Shown piece by piece: positions 18,411-27,865 of a stretch of 64,000 bases of DNA; the first letter of the stretch is position 1, and every line of letters begins with the position of its first letter. The position numbers and the translations under genes were made by a program. The notes beneath the pieces are model-generated. The model had not been told where the DNA came from, ran no database searches, and saw only the letters and a list, made by a program, of their open reading frames with translations. The DNA comes from Glaesserella parasuis (GTDB lineage: Bacteria > Pseudomonadota > Gammaproteobacteria > Enterobacterales > Pasteurellaceae). The stretch is from contig NZ_MUXW01000017.1 in the NCBI RefSeq assembly GCF_002015085.1, positions 1 through 64,000 of the forward strand, in the 5' to 3' direction.

Positions 18411-19502
18411 ATGAGCAATAAAGTGGGCAACACAATGTATAAAAATGATGATGTTCGTATTAACCATATTGAAGAACTGTTACCACCAGTGGCACTATTA
18501 GAGCGTTTTCCCGCAAGTGATGTTGCAGCGGAAACAGTCGCAACCGCTCGTGAAGCAGTTCATCGTATTTTACACGGAGCAGATGACCGCTTGTTAGTGG
18601 TGATCGGGCCTTGTTCTATTCACGACCCGAAAGCCGCATTAGCATATGCGAAAAAAATTCAAGAAATGCGTGCAAATCCGCATATTAATCAACATCTTGA
18701 AGTAATTATGCGCGTCTATTTTGAAAAACCACGCACCACTGTGGGTTGGAAAGGGCTTATTAACGATCCTTACCTAAACGAAACTTTTGCGTTAAATGAC
18801 GGCTTACGTATCGCTCGTAAAGTGTTATCGGATATTAATGATTTAACCGTACCAGCTGCAGGGGAATTTTTAGATATGATCACCCCGCAATATGTTGCAG
18901 ACTTTATGAGCTGGGGAGCGATTGGTGCAAGAACAACCGAATCACAAGTTCACCGTGAACTTGCATCTGGCTTATCTTGTGCTGTAGGCTTTAAAAATGG
19001 AACAAATGGTGGCGTGAAGATTGCCTTAGATGCGATTGGCGCAGCAGAAGCCCCTCACCACTTTTTATCCGTAACTAAGTTCGGGCATTCCGCGATTGTT
19101 TCAACGGCGGGTAATCCAGATTGTCACATTATTTTGCGTGGCGGTGATAATGGCACAAATTATGATGCGGACTCTATTGCAAATGTGTGTGTGGATATCG
19201 AAAAATCTGGTCGCCGTCCGCATGTTATGATTGATTTCAGCCACGCAAATAGCCAAAAACAGTTCAAACGTCAATTAGATGTATGCAATGATGTGGCACA
19301 ACAAATTGCGAACGGCTCACACCTTATTTCAGGGGTAATGATCGAAAGTCACCTTGTTGAAGGTCGCCAAGATTTAGTTGAAGGTAAAGAATTGGTTTAC
19401 GGACAGAGCATTACCGATGGCTGTATTGGCTGGGAGGACAGTGAAAAAGTGCTATTCCAACTTGCTGATGCGGTAGCAAAACGCCGTCAATTAGGCAAAT
19501 AA
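18411..19502 (+). CDS. aroG: 3-deoxy-7-phosphoheptulonate synthase (AroG type)
   Basis: First step of the shikimate pathway, joining phosphoenolpyruvate and erythrose-4-phosphate. 363 aa, class I DAHP synthase. Seen are GPCSIHDPKAALAYA near residues 66-80, RVYFEKPRTTVGWKGLINDP, GARTTESQVHRELASGLSCAVGFKNGTNG, and MIDFSHANSQK. The sequence favours the phenylalanine-sensitive AroG over AroF or AroH, though feedback specificity is not proven from sequence. The start is set by an AAGGATTTATAGCA upstream region. Confidence 0.9.
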   Translation: MSNKVGNTMYKNDDVRINHIEELLPPVALLERFPASDVAAETVATAREAVHRILHGADDRLLVVIGPCSIHDPKAALAYAKKIQEMRANPHINQHLEVIMRVYFEKPRTTVGWKGLINDPYLNETFALNDGLRIARKVLSDINDLTVPAAGEFLDMITPQYVADFMSWGAIGARTTESQVHRELASGLSCAVGFKNGTNGGVKIALDAIGAAEAPHHFLSVTKFGHSAIVSTAGNPDCHIILRGGDNGTNYDADSIANVCVDIEKSGRRPHVMIDFSHANSQKQFKRQLDVCNDVAQQIANGSHLISGVMIESHLVEGRQDLVEGKELVYGQSITDGCIGWEDSEKVLFQLADAVAKRRQLGK

Positions 19503-19564
19503 TTGGTATTATGTCGTCTCGCTTTTTTCAAGCGAGTTCAACATTATTTTCTTTATATGACATT

Positions 19565-20257
19565 ATGAACAAAACTATTTTAGCACTAGATACTGCCACT
19601 GAAGCCTGCTCAGTGGCTTTGTTACATCAAGGTAAAACCACATTTATTGATGAATTAAGTCTAAGAACCCATACTCAACGCATTCTGCCGATGGTAGATG
19701 AATTGCTGACACAAGCGGGGATTTCTGTGCAACAGATTGATGTTCTCGCTTTCGGAAGAGGCCCTGGGAGTTTTACGGGTGTGCGTGTTGGCGTTGGGAT
19801 CGCTCAGGGGTTAGCTCTTGGTGCCGAATTACCTGTTGTACCAGTATCTAATTTACTGACAATGGCGGAAGAGGCTTATCAAACCTTGAATGCTAACAGT
19901 GTGATTGCATTAATAGATGCTCGAATGAATGAGGTCTATTTTGCACAATTTGAACGAACAGAACAGGGCTGGCAAACTCAGGTTGTAGAGCAAGTCTGTT
20001 CGCCAGAAAAAGCAATTGCTCAAATGCAACCTACCCAAAATACGGTTATTGTAGGAACAGGCTGGGCAGCCTATCCACAATTTGAGCAGGCTAACCTCGC
20101 TGTCAAAGTAACGGAGATTACCTTACCATCAGCAAAATATATGTTATCTTTGGCAATTGAGAAGGTTGTACAAGGAAAAGTACAGTCGGCGTTTGATATT
20201 GAACCTGTTTATTTGAGAAATGAAGTGACTTGGCAAAAGTTGCCGCATAAGTTGTAG
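19565..20257 (+). CDS. tsaB: tRNA threonylcarbamoyladenosine biosynthesis protein TsaB
   Basis: Partner of TsaD in making t6A37 of ANN-decoding tRNAs. 230 aa from the ATG at 19565. An in-frame ATG at 19511 would add 18 residues, but the protein family begins at LALDTATEACSVALL, and the extension crosses a small hairpin (CTCGCTT/AAGCGAG, 19518-19536) that may end aroG transcription. ASKHA-fold motifs: DTATEACS, LSLRTHTQRILPMVDELL and FGRGPGSFTGVRVGVGIAQGL. Intact. Confidence 0.9.
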   Translation: MNKTILALDTATEACSVALLHQGKTTFIDELSLRTHTQRILPMVDELLTQAGISVQQIDVLAFGRGPGSFTGVRVGVGIAQGLALGAELPVVPVSNLLTMAEEAYQTLNANSVIALIDARMNEVYFAQFERTEQGWQTQVVEQVCSPEKAIAQMQPTQNTVIVGTGWAAYPQFEQANLAVKVTEITLPSAKYMLSLAIEKVVQGKVQSAFDIEPVYLRNEVTWQKLPHKL

Positions 20258-20264
20258 GTATATT

Positions 20265-20993
20265 ATGTTGAAAATTGCGAATAAATTTATTTCTTCTTCT
20301 ATTTCAATGGCTTTTTTGGGGGTAACTGGGTGGTCGGTTGCTTATGCCTATGGTTGGGGGCAGTCATACTTTTATGGTTTCCCTTGGTGGTATGTTGATG
20401 TGGGAATTAGTAATGTTGCTAGAAGTTTAGGATATGTGCTTTGGAATACGGCTATTTTATTTCTTACTTATTTAATTGGATTATATATTCTAATAAAAGC
20501 TAAGAAATATATGCCAGAACCGTATATTCAATTTTTACGAGCATATATTTTGATTTGCATAGGGCTAAGTCCTCTTCTATTTGGCTATATTGCTTCAATA
20601 GGAAGATGTAACACTTATGTCGGATTAGGTTATTTATTATTGATATTATTATTTACTTTAATATTTAAGAACTATATAAATCATAATATTCCAAGTATTT
20701 CTGTTAAAGCAACTATGCAATTTTTATATAAAAATCAGGTGTATATAATTATCTGTACATATTGCTGTTTTGTAATGTTTGCTTTTATAACGGGTTATAT
20801 TCGTCCTAATTTTAAAAATACTTTTGATATAATAGATATTGATCATAAAACCTATTATATATTGGCAAAATATAGCGATACTTTTATTTTAGCTAATGAG
20901 ATACATGCAAATAATGATAATTTTTATATTTATAAATTATCACCTAATTCGTTATTTCATATAAAAGTAGTGAAGGTATCTACATCTAAATAA
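20265..20993 (+). CDS. Hypothetical multi-pass membrane protein
   Basis: 242 aa, unrecognised. Hydrophobic segments lie at about residues 10-32, 58-78, 88-110, 118-135 and 155-178, so roughly five membrane passes, followed by a C-terminal soluble domain of about 60 residues rich in Asn, Asp and Tyr. The gene is markedly AT-rich compared with tsaB 7 nt upstream. It ends at a strong terminator and lies next to the toxin operon, so it may have arrived with it or independently. It has no obvious link to toxin export. Function not assigned. Confidence 0.7.
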   Translation: MLKIANKFISSSISMAFLGVTGWSVAYAYGWGQSYFYGFPWWYVDVGISNVARSLGYVLWNTAILFLTYLIGLYILIKAKKYMPEPYIQFLRAYILICIGLSPLLFGYIASIGRCNTYVGLGYLLLILLFTLIFKNYINHNIPSISVKATMQFLYKNQVYIIICTYCCFVMFAFITGYIRPNFKNTFDIIDIDHKTYYILAKYSDTFILANEIHANNDNFYIYKLSPNSLFHIKVVKVSTSK

Positions 20994-21056
20994 TGTACTT
21001 GTACATCAAAGAATAGGGGCAGTAAATTTAAAATGTTGATGGACTAATTTTACAAA

Positions 21057-21146
21057 GGCATAGTAGACAAGTTTGTTGCTAATGTTTGTTTTCTTTAAAC
21101 ATTAGCAACCCTTTTTATTTGGCATAGTAGACAAAATGGTTGCTAA
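21057..21146. repeat. Two copies of the GGCATAGTAGACAA intergenic repeat
   Basis: GGCATAGTAGACAA followed by GTTTGTTGCTAATG at 21057 and again, as AATGGTTGCTAATT, at 21121. The same element recurs at 32881, 52664 and 60521, each time in a gap between genes. Confidence 0.7.
21075..21120 (+). terminator. Strong Rho-independent terminator
   Basis: A 13-bp perfect stem GTTGCTAATGTTT/AAACATTAGCAAC (21075-21109) is followed by CCTTTTTATTT. It ends plus-strand transcription after the membrane protein gene and is partly built from the GGCATAGTAGACAA repeat. Confidence 0.8.
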
Positions 21147-21245
21147 TTTCGTGAAAACTATGCCTTTTATTTAAAAAAATCTTGTATAAACAACATCTTA
21201 CATCATTTGGAATGGAAATCAATTTAGCCCCTAAAAATTGTAATG

Positions 21246-21776
21246 TTATAATAACCTACTAGGCCCAAAAGGCGGAGCAATGATCCAAAGATGTTTTAAC
21301 GGAATATTGCTAGGTTCTGCTGAAGAAGTTCGCAAGCAGTTTTGAAAACCATAACTGCCATAATTCTCGCTGGTTAAACATTTTCCCGTATTGGGGTCTG
21401 TCAGAATAAATGCCCCCGTATCGGTTGGGACTAACCTAAATAAAGTGTCTGTTTGTCCACAGGGTAAAGTACCACCATCTCCAACCAAGCAACGATCTTC
21501 TTTATCAAATACTTTAAATTGTACGAACCGACGATTTTTAACAATAACATCAACAAGTCGCCACTGCACCTCTTTTGGATCATTCCGATCGTAGCTACGA
21601 TTAGATACAGGCTCACCCGTATTTAAACTGCGTAAAGAGATAATAGGGGGCTTTATTTCAACAACATCAGGATAAGTTGATGGTGTTGGCGTAGGTGCAG
21701 GTGGCATCGGTGGTGTTTCTGCAAGGGAAAACTGGCATAGTCCTAATGTCATCAATAAAGTAAAACGCTTTAACAT
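21246..21776 (-). CDS. cdtC: Cytolethal distending toxin subunit C
   Basis: Cell-binding subunit of the CDT AB2 holotoxin, 176 aa. Signal peptide at residues 1-20 (MLKRFTLLMTLGLCQFSLA, then a Pro-rich ETPPMPPAPTPTP start of the mature part). The rest is a ricin-type lectin fold with CLVGDGGTLPCGQ, LVPTDTGAFILTDPNTGKCL and SYGFQNC. Third gene of the cdtABC operon, 9 nt after cdtB. The reading frame is intact. Confidence 0.92.
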   Translation of the reverse strand: MLKRFTLLMTLGLCQFSLAETPPMPPAPTPTPSTYPDVVEIKPPIISLRSLNTGEPVSNRSYDRNDPKEVQWRLVDVIVKNRRFVQFKVFDKEDRCLVGDGGTLPCGQTDTLFRLVPTDTGAFILTDPNTGKCLTSENYGSYGFQNCLRTSSAEPSNIPLKHLWIIAPPFGPSRLL

Positions 21777-21785
21777 AGTTCCCCC

Positions 21786-22619
21786 TTAACGTTTTTTCAC
21801 AAAGCTGACTGGGAAATGATCAGAGGTAATCTGCGATCTCATCTGATTAAACATAATGCTGGCACTGACCGTTGTATTTTGTGTGGTTTGATTCGCATTG
21901 TGTAATACTGCATAATCCAATACATTGCCAGAACGATGGGTAGGTTCCGTTGGTGCAACAATTAATGTTGTATTGCGAAGCTGTGGTTCAGAATCTAAAG
22001 CCTCTTGCATACGACCAGGTGCTCGGTTGAAATCTCCTACTGCCATCCAATTGATATGTCGTCTTTCCTCAGTATTAAAGAACGTATGAATATTTTGAAT
22101 CAAACTTAGTGAATCTGCTCCTCCAGATGAAAGAGCATGAATACTAAAGAAAGCATCATTATCAATACGAATGCCTATGGCTGGACGAGAGGTTAATACA
22201 CTAGAACCAGAGTTAATCACATATACTTCGCTTGCCATACGACGAGCAATAATCGCAAGATTAACTCGATTTGCCCCGACATCTAAGCGAGAGTAATAGA
22301 TATAAACATTATTTGGACGACTTCTTGTCCCTAAGTTCCACACATATTCATCAATTGGAAAGCCAACCCCCTCGGGCTGAACCATTCGGCGTGTATGAAC
22401 GGCGGTAGATGGCAATGAGCCAGCTTCTTGAACCATTAAAATACCTGCCGCTTGAGGCCCCGTCAAAAGCTGACGAACATTGATGTTCCATTTACTTTCA
22501 TTAATCGCAGAAGAACCTTGCAAGTTCCACGTTGCAACCGTATAGTTTTCCAAATTTGCCAAGACAATTTGAGGAAGTAAACAACATACTAATGCTATAG
22601 CTCGATTAAATAACGTCAT
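21786..22619 (-). CDS. cdtB: Cytolethal distending toxin catalytic subunit B
   Basis: DNase I-like genotoxin that enters the host cell nucleus, damages DNA and arrests the cell cycle; a phosphoinositide phosphatase activity is also described for the family. 277 aa with signal peptide MTLFNRAIALVCCLLPQIVLA. Active-site residues of the fold are all present: E65 (MVQEAG), H161 (FSIHAL), D196 and N198 (VGDFNRAP), D267-H268 (SDHFPV). The PIDEYVWNLGTRSRPN block is typical. From memory it looks nearer to Campylobacter-type CdtB than to that of H. ducreyi or Aggregatibacter. It starts 8 nt after cdtA. Confidence 0.95.
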   Translation of the reverse strand: MTLFNRAIALVCCLLPQIVLANLENYTVATWNLQGSSAINESKWNINVRQLLTGPQAAGILMVQEAGSLPSTAVHTRRMVQPEGVGFPIDEYVWNLGTRSRPNNVYIYYSRLDVGANRVNLAIIARRMASEVYVINSGSSVLTSRPAIGIRIDNDAFFSIHALSSGGADSLSLIQNIHTFFNTEERRHINWMAVGDFNRAPGRMQEALDSEPQLRNTTLIVAPTEPTHRSGNVLDYAVLHNANQTTQNTTVSASIMFNQMRSQITSDHFPVSFVKKR

Positions 22620-22627
22620 TTTTCCTC

Positions 22628-23308
22628 CTATAATGGATTAGCACTAAGTAATGGTGGTGTGAGATAGAACGTTTGATCGTGTAACGGTGTAATACGTTTA
22701 TCATCACAACGATCCAAAGTCAGCGTAAAATAGCCAGTGGTACTCACCGCATTGTAAGTTAAGCAACGCTGCTGGGAAACACTTTTAATGAACACCGATC
22801 CTGTCGAGGTTGGCAGTAACTCAAAATCTTGATCTAAATTATTTGGATCACAGCTATCTTGAATCACACCATTTCCATAAGCCTGCATACAAGATCCCAT
22901 CTGCTGATTAGTAAAACGAAAATGTTCTTGACGGAAGCTCCGCTCAATTCGCCAATTACGCAATTTGCCAAAATCTTGAGAATTAAGCGGCGGATACATC
23001 CAAAGCCAGCTACGACGATCAACAGACCACATCGTAATCACCGCCCCATTTTGTCCCATAATGCTGATAAAGTCGTTAAATTCGGCAGTATTTGATGGAC
23101 TGGTTGCTAACAAATTGACCGTTGGTGGGCCAGGCAGTTTTAACAGACTTGTTGGTAAAGGGGGCGTAGGGTTTAGCGTTTCCTCAAACAACGCTTGATC
23201 ATCCTTTTTCTCTTCCTGTGGTTTTTGCGTTTTTTCACAACTACAACTGCAACCAAGTAAAGCACTTGTAAAAATAGCAAGTGAAGTTAGATATGTGAGC
23301 TTTCTCAT
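22628..23308 (-). CDS. cdtA: Cytolethal distending toxin subunit A
   Basis: Binding subunit of CDT, 226 aa. Lipoprotein signal peptide with lipobox LLGC at residues 17-20 and an unusual CSCSC run, giving an outer-membrane anchored form as known for Aggregatibacter CdtA. The ricin-like lectin domain follows: WSVDRRSWLWMYPPLNS aromatic patch, GSCMQAYGNGVIQDSC, and QRCLTYNAVS. An AAGGAGAT ribosome site precedes the ATG. First gene of the operon. It follows tgt on the same strand after 119 nt without a clear terminator, so readthrough from tgt is possible. Confidence 0.93.
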   Translation of the reverse strand: MRKLTYLTSLAIFTSALLGCSCSCEKTQKPQEEKKDDQALFEETLNPTPPLPTSLLKLPGPPTVNLLATSPSNTAEFNDFISIMGQNGAVITMWSVDRRSWLWMYPPLNSQDFGKLRNWRIERSFRQEHFRFTNQQMGSCMQAYGNGVIQDSCDPNNLDQDFELLPTSTGSVFIKSVSQQRCLTYNAVSTTGYFTLTLDRCDDKRITPLHDQTFYLTPPLLSANPL

Positions 23309-23427
23309 TTATATCTCCTTGTGATAATTTGAGAAAATCTATAGTCAATGTTTACTTTGATCAAGAAAATTTACAACGTAACTCTGCAAGTTTAAACAGC
23401 AATTTACTATTGTGTTTGTCAAATTAA

Positions 23428-24585
23428 TTAAGCATTTTCACCCTCTTTGGCTAATTGTAACGGTGGAACTTCCTTGCCGATACGTTGATAAAATTCGACA
23501 ACAAAATCATCAAAGCGATCTTCATCAATCGCTTGGCGGATTTCTGCCATTAAACGTTGGTAATAACGTAAATTGTGAATGGTGTTTAATCTTGCCCCTA
23601 AAATTTCACCGCATTTATCAAGGTGATATAGGTAGGCTTTGGTGTAGTTTTTACAGGTGTAGCAATCACATTCAGGATCAAGCGGTGAGATGTCATTGCG
23701 ATATTTCGCATTGCGGATTTTGACAATACCGTTGGTGACGAATAAGTGTCCGTTGCGAGCGTTGCGAGTTGGCATTACACAGTCGAACATATCGATCCCA
23801 CGGCGAACACCTTCCACCAGATCTTCAGGTTTGCCTACGCCCATTAAGTAGCGTGGTTTATCCGCAGGGATTTGTGGGCAAACATATTCTAAAATGCGGT
23901 GCATATCTTCTTTCGGTTCGCCAACGGCTAAACCGCCCACCGCATAGCCATCAAAGCCGATTTCAACCAGTTTTTCTACGGAAACTTTACGCAATTCTTC
24001 ATAAACGCCCCCTTGAATAATGCCGAATAACGCATTTGGGTTTTGTAATTCGTCAAAGCGATCACGACTGCGTTTTGCCCAACGTAGCGACATTTCCATT
24101 GACTGTTTTGCATAGTCAAAGGTCGCTGGGTATGGGGTACATTCATCGAAAATCATCACAATATCCGAGCCGAGATCGTGCTGAATTTCCATAGATTTTT
24201 CTGGGGATAAAAAGACTTTTTCACCACTAATTGGGTTTTGGAAATAAACGCCTTCTTCTTTGATTTTGCGTAATTTGCCTAAACTAAAGACTTGGAAACC
24301 GCCAGAGTCCGTAAGAATTGGACCGTGCCATTGCATAAAATCGTGTAAATCGCCGTGCTGACGCATAATCTCTTGCCCTGGGCGTAACCATAGATGGAAA
24401 GTGTTGCCAAGCAGAATTTGCGCGCCTGTTTGCGCCACTTCTTCAGGGGTCATTCCTTTAACCGTGCCGTAAGTCCCCACAGGCATAAATGCAGGGGTTT
24501 CAACGTGATATTCGCCCTTTGGACGAGAAAAAGTTAATCGACCACGACGAGCGTTGCCGTTTGTTTTTTTTAGTTCGTATTTCAT
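23428..24585 (-). CDS. tgt: Queuine/preQ1 tRNA-guanine transglycosylase
   Basis: Exchanges guanine 34 for preQ1 in tRNAs with GUN anticodons. 385 aa. Nucleophile region and substrate pocket are LTDSGGFQVFSLGK, GGLAVGEP and DCVMPTRNARNG. The zinc site is CDCYTC followed by HLDKCGE near residue 305. Downstream of gyrB by 80 nt and upstream of cdtA. Completes preQ1 use together with queF in the same window. Intact. Confidence 0.96.
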   Translation of the reverse strand: MKYELKKTNGNARRGRLTFSRPKGEYHVETPAFMPVGTYGTVKGMTPEEVAQTGAQILLGNTFHLWLRPGQEIMRQHGDLHDFMQWHGPILTDSGGFQVFSLGKLRKIKEEGVYFQNPISGEKVFLSPEKSMEIQHDLGSDIVMIFDECTPYPATFDYAKQSMEMSLRWAKRSRDRFDELQNPNALFGIIQGGVYEELRKVSVEKLVEIGFDGYAVGGLAVGEPKEDMHRILEYVCPQIPADKPRYLMGVGKPEDLVEGVRRGIDMFDCVMPTRNARNGHLFVTNGIVKIRNAKYRNDISPLDPECDCYTCKNYTKAYLYHLDKCGEILGARLNTIHNLRYYQRLMAEIRQAIDEDRFDDFVVEFYQRIGKEVPPLQLAKEGENA

Positions 24586-24665
24586 TTTTGTTCCTCAAAT
24601 AAACAGTCTGAGTAGAAAAGAATAAGACGAATAGATATTTGCCCTACAAAATAATTTAGTAGGGA

Positions 24666-27098
24666 TTAAATGTCTAAATTTGCATATAAGGCATTATTTT
24701 CGATAAAATCACGACGTGGTTCTACTTCATCACCCATTAATGTTGTAAAGAGTTTATCTGCTGCAATTGCATCAGTAATAGTAACTTGTAACATCTTACG
24801 TGCTACAGGATCCATCGTTGTTTCCCAAAGCTGCTCAGGGTTCATTTCACCTAAGCCTTTATAACGTTGAATGGTTAAACCTTTACGAGATTCTTTAACC
24901 AACCAATCAATGGCTTCGGCAACACTTTCTATTGATTGCTGGCGTTCACCACGTTGTACATACGCTGTAGGTTCAAGGAGATCGCTTACTTGTTCGCCTA
25001 ATTTAGTAATACGAGTATATTCATTACTTGTAATAAAATTGAAATCCAAACAGTAAGTTGTGCTAATTCCGTGTGTAGTAACAATTACTTGAGGTTCATA
25101 AATATGGCGTTCTGCATTATAAAATACCTCTGCAACATAAGTACTTCCACTAGTTTCTTTAGCTGTTAAGATCTCAACAATTTTGTTATTCCAAGCGGTC
25201 ACTTCAGTTTCATTTTTTACAAATTCTGTCGTGAGGGCTGGCTGATAAATTAATTCATTCAGTAAAGCAGTTGGATAACGACGGGTTAAACGCTCAAACA
25301 ATTTTTGAACATCATTATATTCAGCAATTAATTTCTCAAGTGCTAAGCCATTTAATGCTGGCGCTTTATCACTTACGTAAAGTGAAGCACCATCTAAGGC
25401 TAATGCTAATTCATATTGCTCCATTTCCGTATTATCTTGAATATATTTCTCTTGCTTACCTTTTTTCACTTTATAAAGTGGTGGCTGTGCAATATAGACA
25501 TAACCACGTTCAATTAATTCTGGCATTTGACGATAGAAGAATGTCAAAAGCAAGGTACGGATGTGTGCACCATCGACGTCCGCATCGGTCATAATAATAA
25601 TTTTATGATAACGCAATTTCTCAATGTTATATTCATCACGACCAATACCTGCACCTAATGCAGTAATTAACGTCGCAACTTCTTGTGAAGAAAGCATTTT
25701 GTCAAAACGTGCCTTTTCTACGTTTAAGATTTTTCCTTTTAACGGTAAAATCGCTTGGTTTTTACGATCACGCCCTTGTTTTGCGGAGCCACCTGCAGAA
25801 TCCCCCTCAACTAAGTAAAGTTCAGATAATGCAGGATCTTTCTCTTGGCAGTCTGCTAATTTACCCGGTAACCCCCCTAAATCCAATGCGCCTTTACGAC
25901 GAGTCATTTCACGAGCTTTACGTGCTGCTTCACGGGCACGGGCTGCATCAATGATTTTAGTCACAATATTTTGAGCATCATTTGGATTTTCTAATAGATA
26001 TTCCTGTAGTGCTTCATTCATTGAGCTTTCCAATGGATTTCTAACTTCAGAAGAAACTAATTTATCTTTTGTTTGAGAAGAGAATTTTGGATCTGGTACT
26101 TTCACTGAAATAACAGCGACTAAACCTTCACGTGCATCATCACCCGACGCATCAATTTTGGCATCTTCTTTTTTTAGTTTTGCCCCTGTTTCCATATAGT
26201 TTTTCAAGGCACGGGTTAATGCACCACGGAAACCTGCTAAGTGCGTACCGCCATCACGCTGTGGAATATTATTGGTGAAACAATATACATTTTCGTTAAA
26301 ACTATCATTCCATTGCATTGAAATTTCAATGCCTATACCATCTTTTTCTGTTGAAAGATAAAATGGCGTTGGGTGAATTACGTTTTTACCTTCATTCAAA
26401 TATTCAACATAAGCACGGATACCACCCTCATATTTGAAATGTTCTTCCTTATCATTACGTTCATCAATTAAGCGAATCGATACACCTGAATTTAAGAATG
26501 AAAGTTCACGTAAGCGTTTAGATAAAATCGCATATTCAAATTCCGTTTTATTTTTGAAAATATCATAACTCGGCCAGAAACGGACGGTTGTTCCTGTCTT
26601 TTCTGTTTCGCCAATTACTGCTAAAGGTGCATCAGGATCTCCTAAACTATAAAATTGTTCGTGAACGTGACCTTCACGACGAATAGTCAGTTGAAGTTTG
26701 GACGAGAGGGCATTTACCACTGACACCCCAACCCCGTGCAAGCCGCCTGACACTTTGTAAGAATTATCATCAAACTTACCGCCTGCGTGTAATACGGTCA
26801 TAATAACTTCCGCCGCAGACACTCCTTCTTCAGGGTGAATCCCCACAGGAATACCTCGCCCATCATCTTGCACAGACACTGAATTGTCCGAATGAATAGT
26901 CACGACAATATCATTACAGTAACCAGCTAAAGCCTCATCGATTGCATTGTCCACAACTTCAAAAACCATATGGTGTAAACCTGTGCCGTCATCAGTATCT
27001 CCGATATACATACCTGGACGCTTACGTACAGCATCAAGACCACGTAATACTTTAATGCTAGAAGAATCATAGCTATTTGGTTGATTTTGTTCTGACAT
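24666..27098 (-). CDS. gyrB: DNA gyrase subunit B
   Basis: ATPase subunit of gyrase, 810 aa. GHKL ATPase motifs EVVDNAIDEALAGYC, DDGRGIPVGIHPEEG and GGLHGVGVSVVNALS lie in the first 130 residues. The transducer follows. The TOPRIM domain has LVEGDSAGGSAKQGRDR near residues 425-442 and IIMTDADVDGAHIRTLL near 500. The C-terminal QRYKGLGEMNPEQLWETT is typical. It stands alone, followed by a weak CCCTAC/GTAGGG hairpin before tgt. Intact. Confidence 0.97.
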   Translation of the reverse strand: MSEQNQPNSYDSSSIKVLRGLDAVRKRPGMYIGDTDDGTGLHHMVFEVVDNAIDEALAGYCNDIVVTIHSDNSVSVQDDGRGIPVGIHPEEGVSAAEVIMTVLHAGGKFDDNSYKVSGGLHGVGVSVVNALSSKLQLTIRREGHVHEQFYSLGDPDAPLAVIGETEKTGTTVRFWPSYDIFKNKTEFEYAILSKRLRELSFLNSGVSIRLIDERNDKEEHFKYEGGIRAYVEYLNEGKNVIHPTPFYLSTEKDGIGIEISMQWNDSFNENVYCFTNNIPQRDGGTHLAGFRGALTRALKNYMETGAKLKKEDAKIDASGDDAREGLVAVISVKVPDPKFSSQTKDKLVSSEVRNPLESSMNEALQEYLLENPNDAQNIVTKIIDAARAREAARKAREMTRRKGALDLGGLPGKLADCQEKDPALSELYLVEGDSAGGSAKQGRDRKNQAILPLKGKILNVEKARFDKMLSSQEVATLITALGAGIGRDEYNIEKLRYHKIIIMTDADVDGAHIRTLLLTFFYRQMPELIERGYVYIAQPPLYKVKKGKQEKYIQDNTEMEQYELALALDGASLYVSDKAPALNGLALEKLIAEYNDVQKLFERLTRRYPTALLNELIYQPALTTEFVKNETEVTAWNNKIVEILTAKETSGSTYVAEVFYNAERHIYEPQVIVTTHGISTTYCLDFNFITSNEYTRITKLGEQVSDLLEPTAYVQRGERQQSIESVAEAIDWLVKESRKGLTIQRYKGLGEMNPEQLWETTMDPVARKMLQVTITDAIAADKLFTTLMGDEVEPRRDFIENNALYANLDI

Positions 27099-27352
27099 TG
27101 TTGTTCCTATATTAACTTAAATTGACAACGGCAAAATCTGCCGAAAATTAGGCAGGATTATATCAGAAAAGGGAAAAAGGGGGAAGGAATCAAACGTACT
27201 CAATAGGATTTAGCCAAATCATTACCACAGTAGGTCGCATTATTTTTCAGATAGTAACACATTTTTATGATTGAGGCTTAATTTAGGATTATTTACTATA
27301 TATAATATCCAGTACATGTGATGATGTAATACTTACACAAAAGGATAACTAT

Positions 27353-27865
27353 ATGTACATTTTAACTCCTCAAGAATTTGTCACTTGGGACGAACCGATT
27401 GAAATGCTTTATGCTTGCCACGGAAAGGTCAAAAGTTTCTGCCGTCAGTTACAACTGTTGCCAGATTACTTAGCGAAAAACGGGGTAAATCAAGCGGTCA
27501 AAAATGATGTACAGCAGATCTTAAATTACTTCAATCGATCTGCACCCTTACACCACGATGACGAAGAAAAAGATTTCTTCCCAGCATTGATTAAGCAACG
27601 CCCAGAAGCGCAAACGGACGTAGATTTGCTCGAAGCACAACACATTGAATTACATCAAAATTGGGACGAACTCTCCGCCCAATTAGTCGCCTTACTCAAT
27701 GGCGAAATTCAACACATTGACCGCGAGTTAATCCAACGCTTTGTGGTAGGTTACGATCAACATATTGCGATTGAAGAACCGCTTTTTGAATTAGGGCGAG
27801 AGCATCTAAGCCAAGAAGAACTCAACTCAATCGGGCAGATTATGGCAGAGCGCCGTCGGGTTTAA
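27353..27865 (+). CDS. Hemerythrin HHE-domain protein
   Basis: 170-aa soluble four-helix protein likely to bind a di-iron centre. Candidate ligands follow the hemerythrin pattern: H24 (YACHGKVK), H62-H63 with the EE pair (LHHDDEEKDFF), H101 or H105 (EAQHIELHQNW), and H141 with E145-E146 (YDQHIAIEEPLF). HHE proteins of this type act in oxygen, nitric oxide or iron-sulfur repair responses, but the exact role is open. The start codon of the TusA-like gene overlaps its stop by one base, so the two are coupled. A TATAAT at 27301 is a plausible -10. Confidence 0.8.
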   Translation: MYILTPQEFVTWDEPIEMLYACHGKVKSFCRQLQLLPDYLAKNGVNQAVKNDVQQILNYFNRSAPLHHDDEEKDFFPALIKQRPEAQTDVDLLEAQHIELHQNWDELSAQLVALLNGEIQHIDRELIQRFVVGYDQHIAIEEPLFELGREHLSQEELNSIGQIMAERRRV

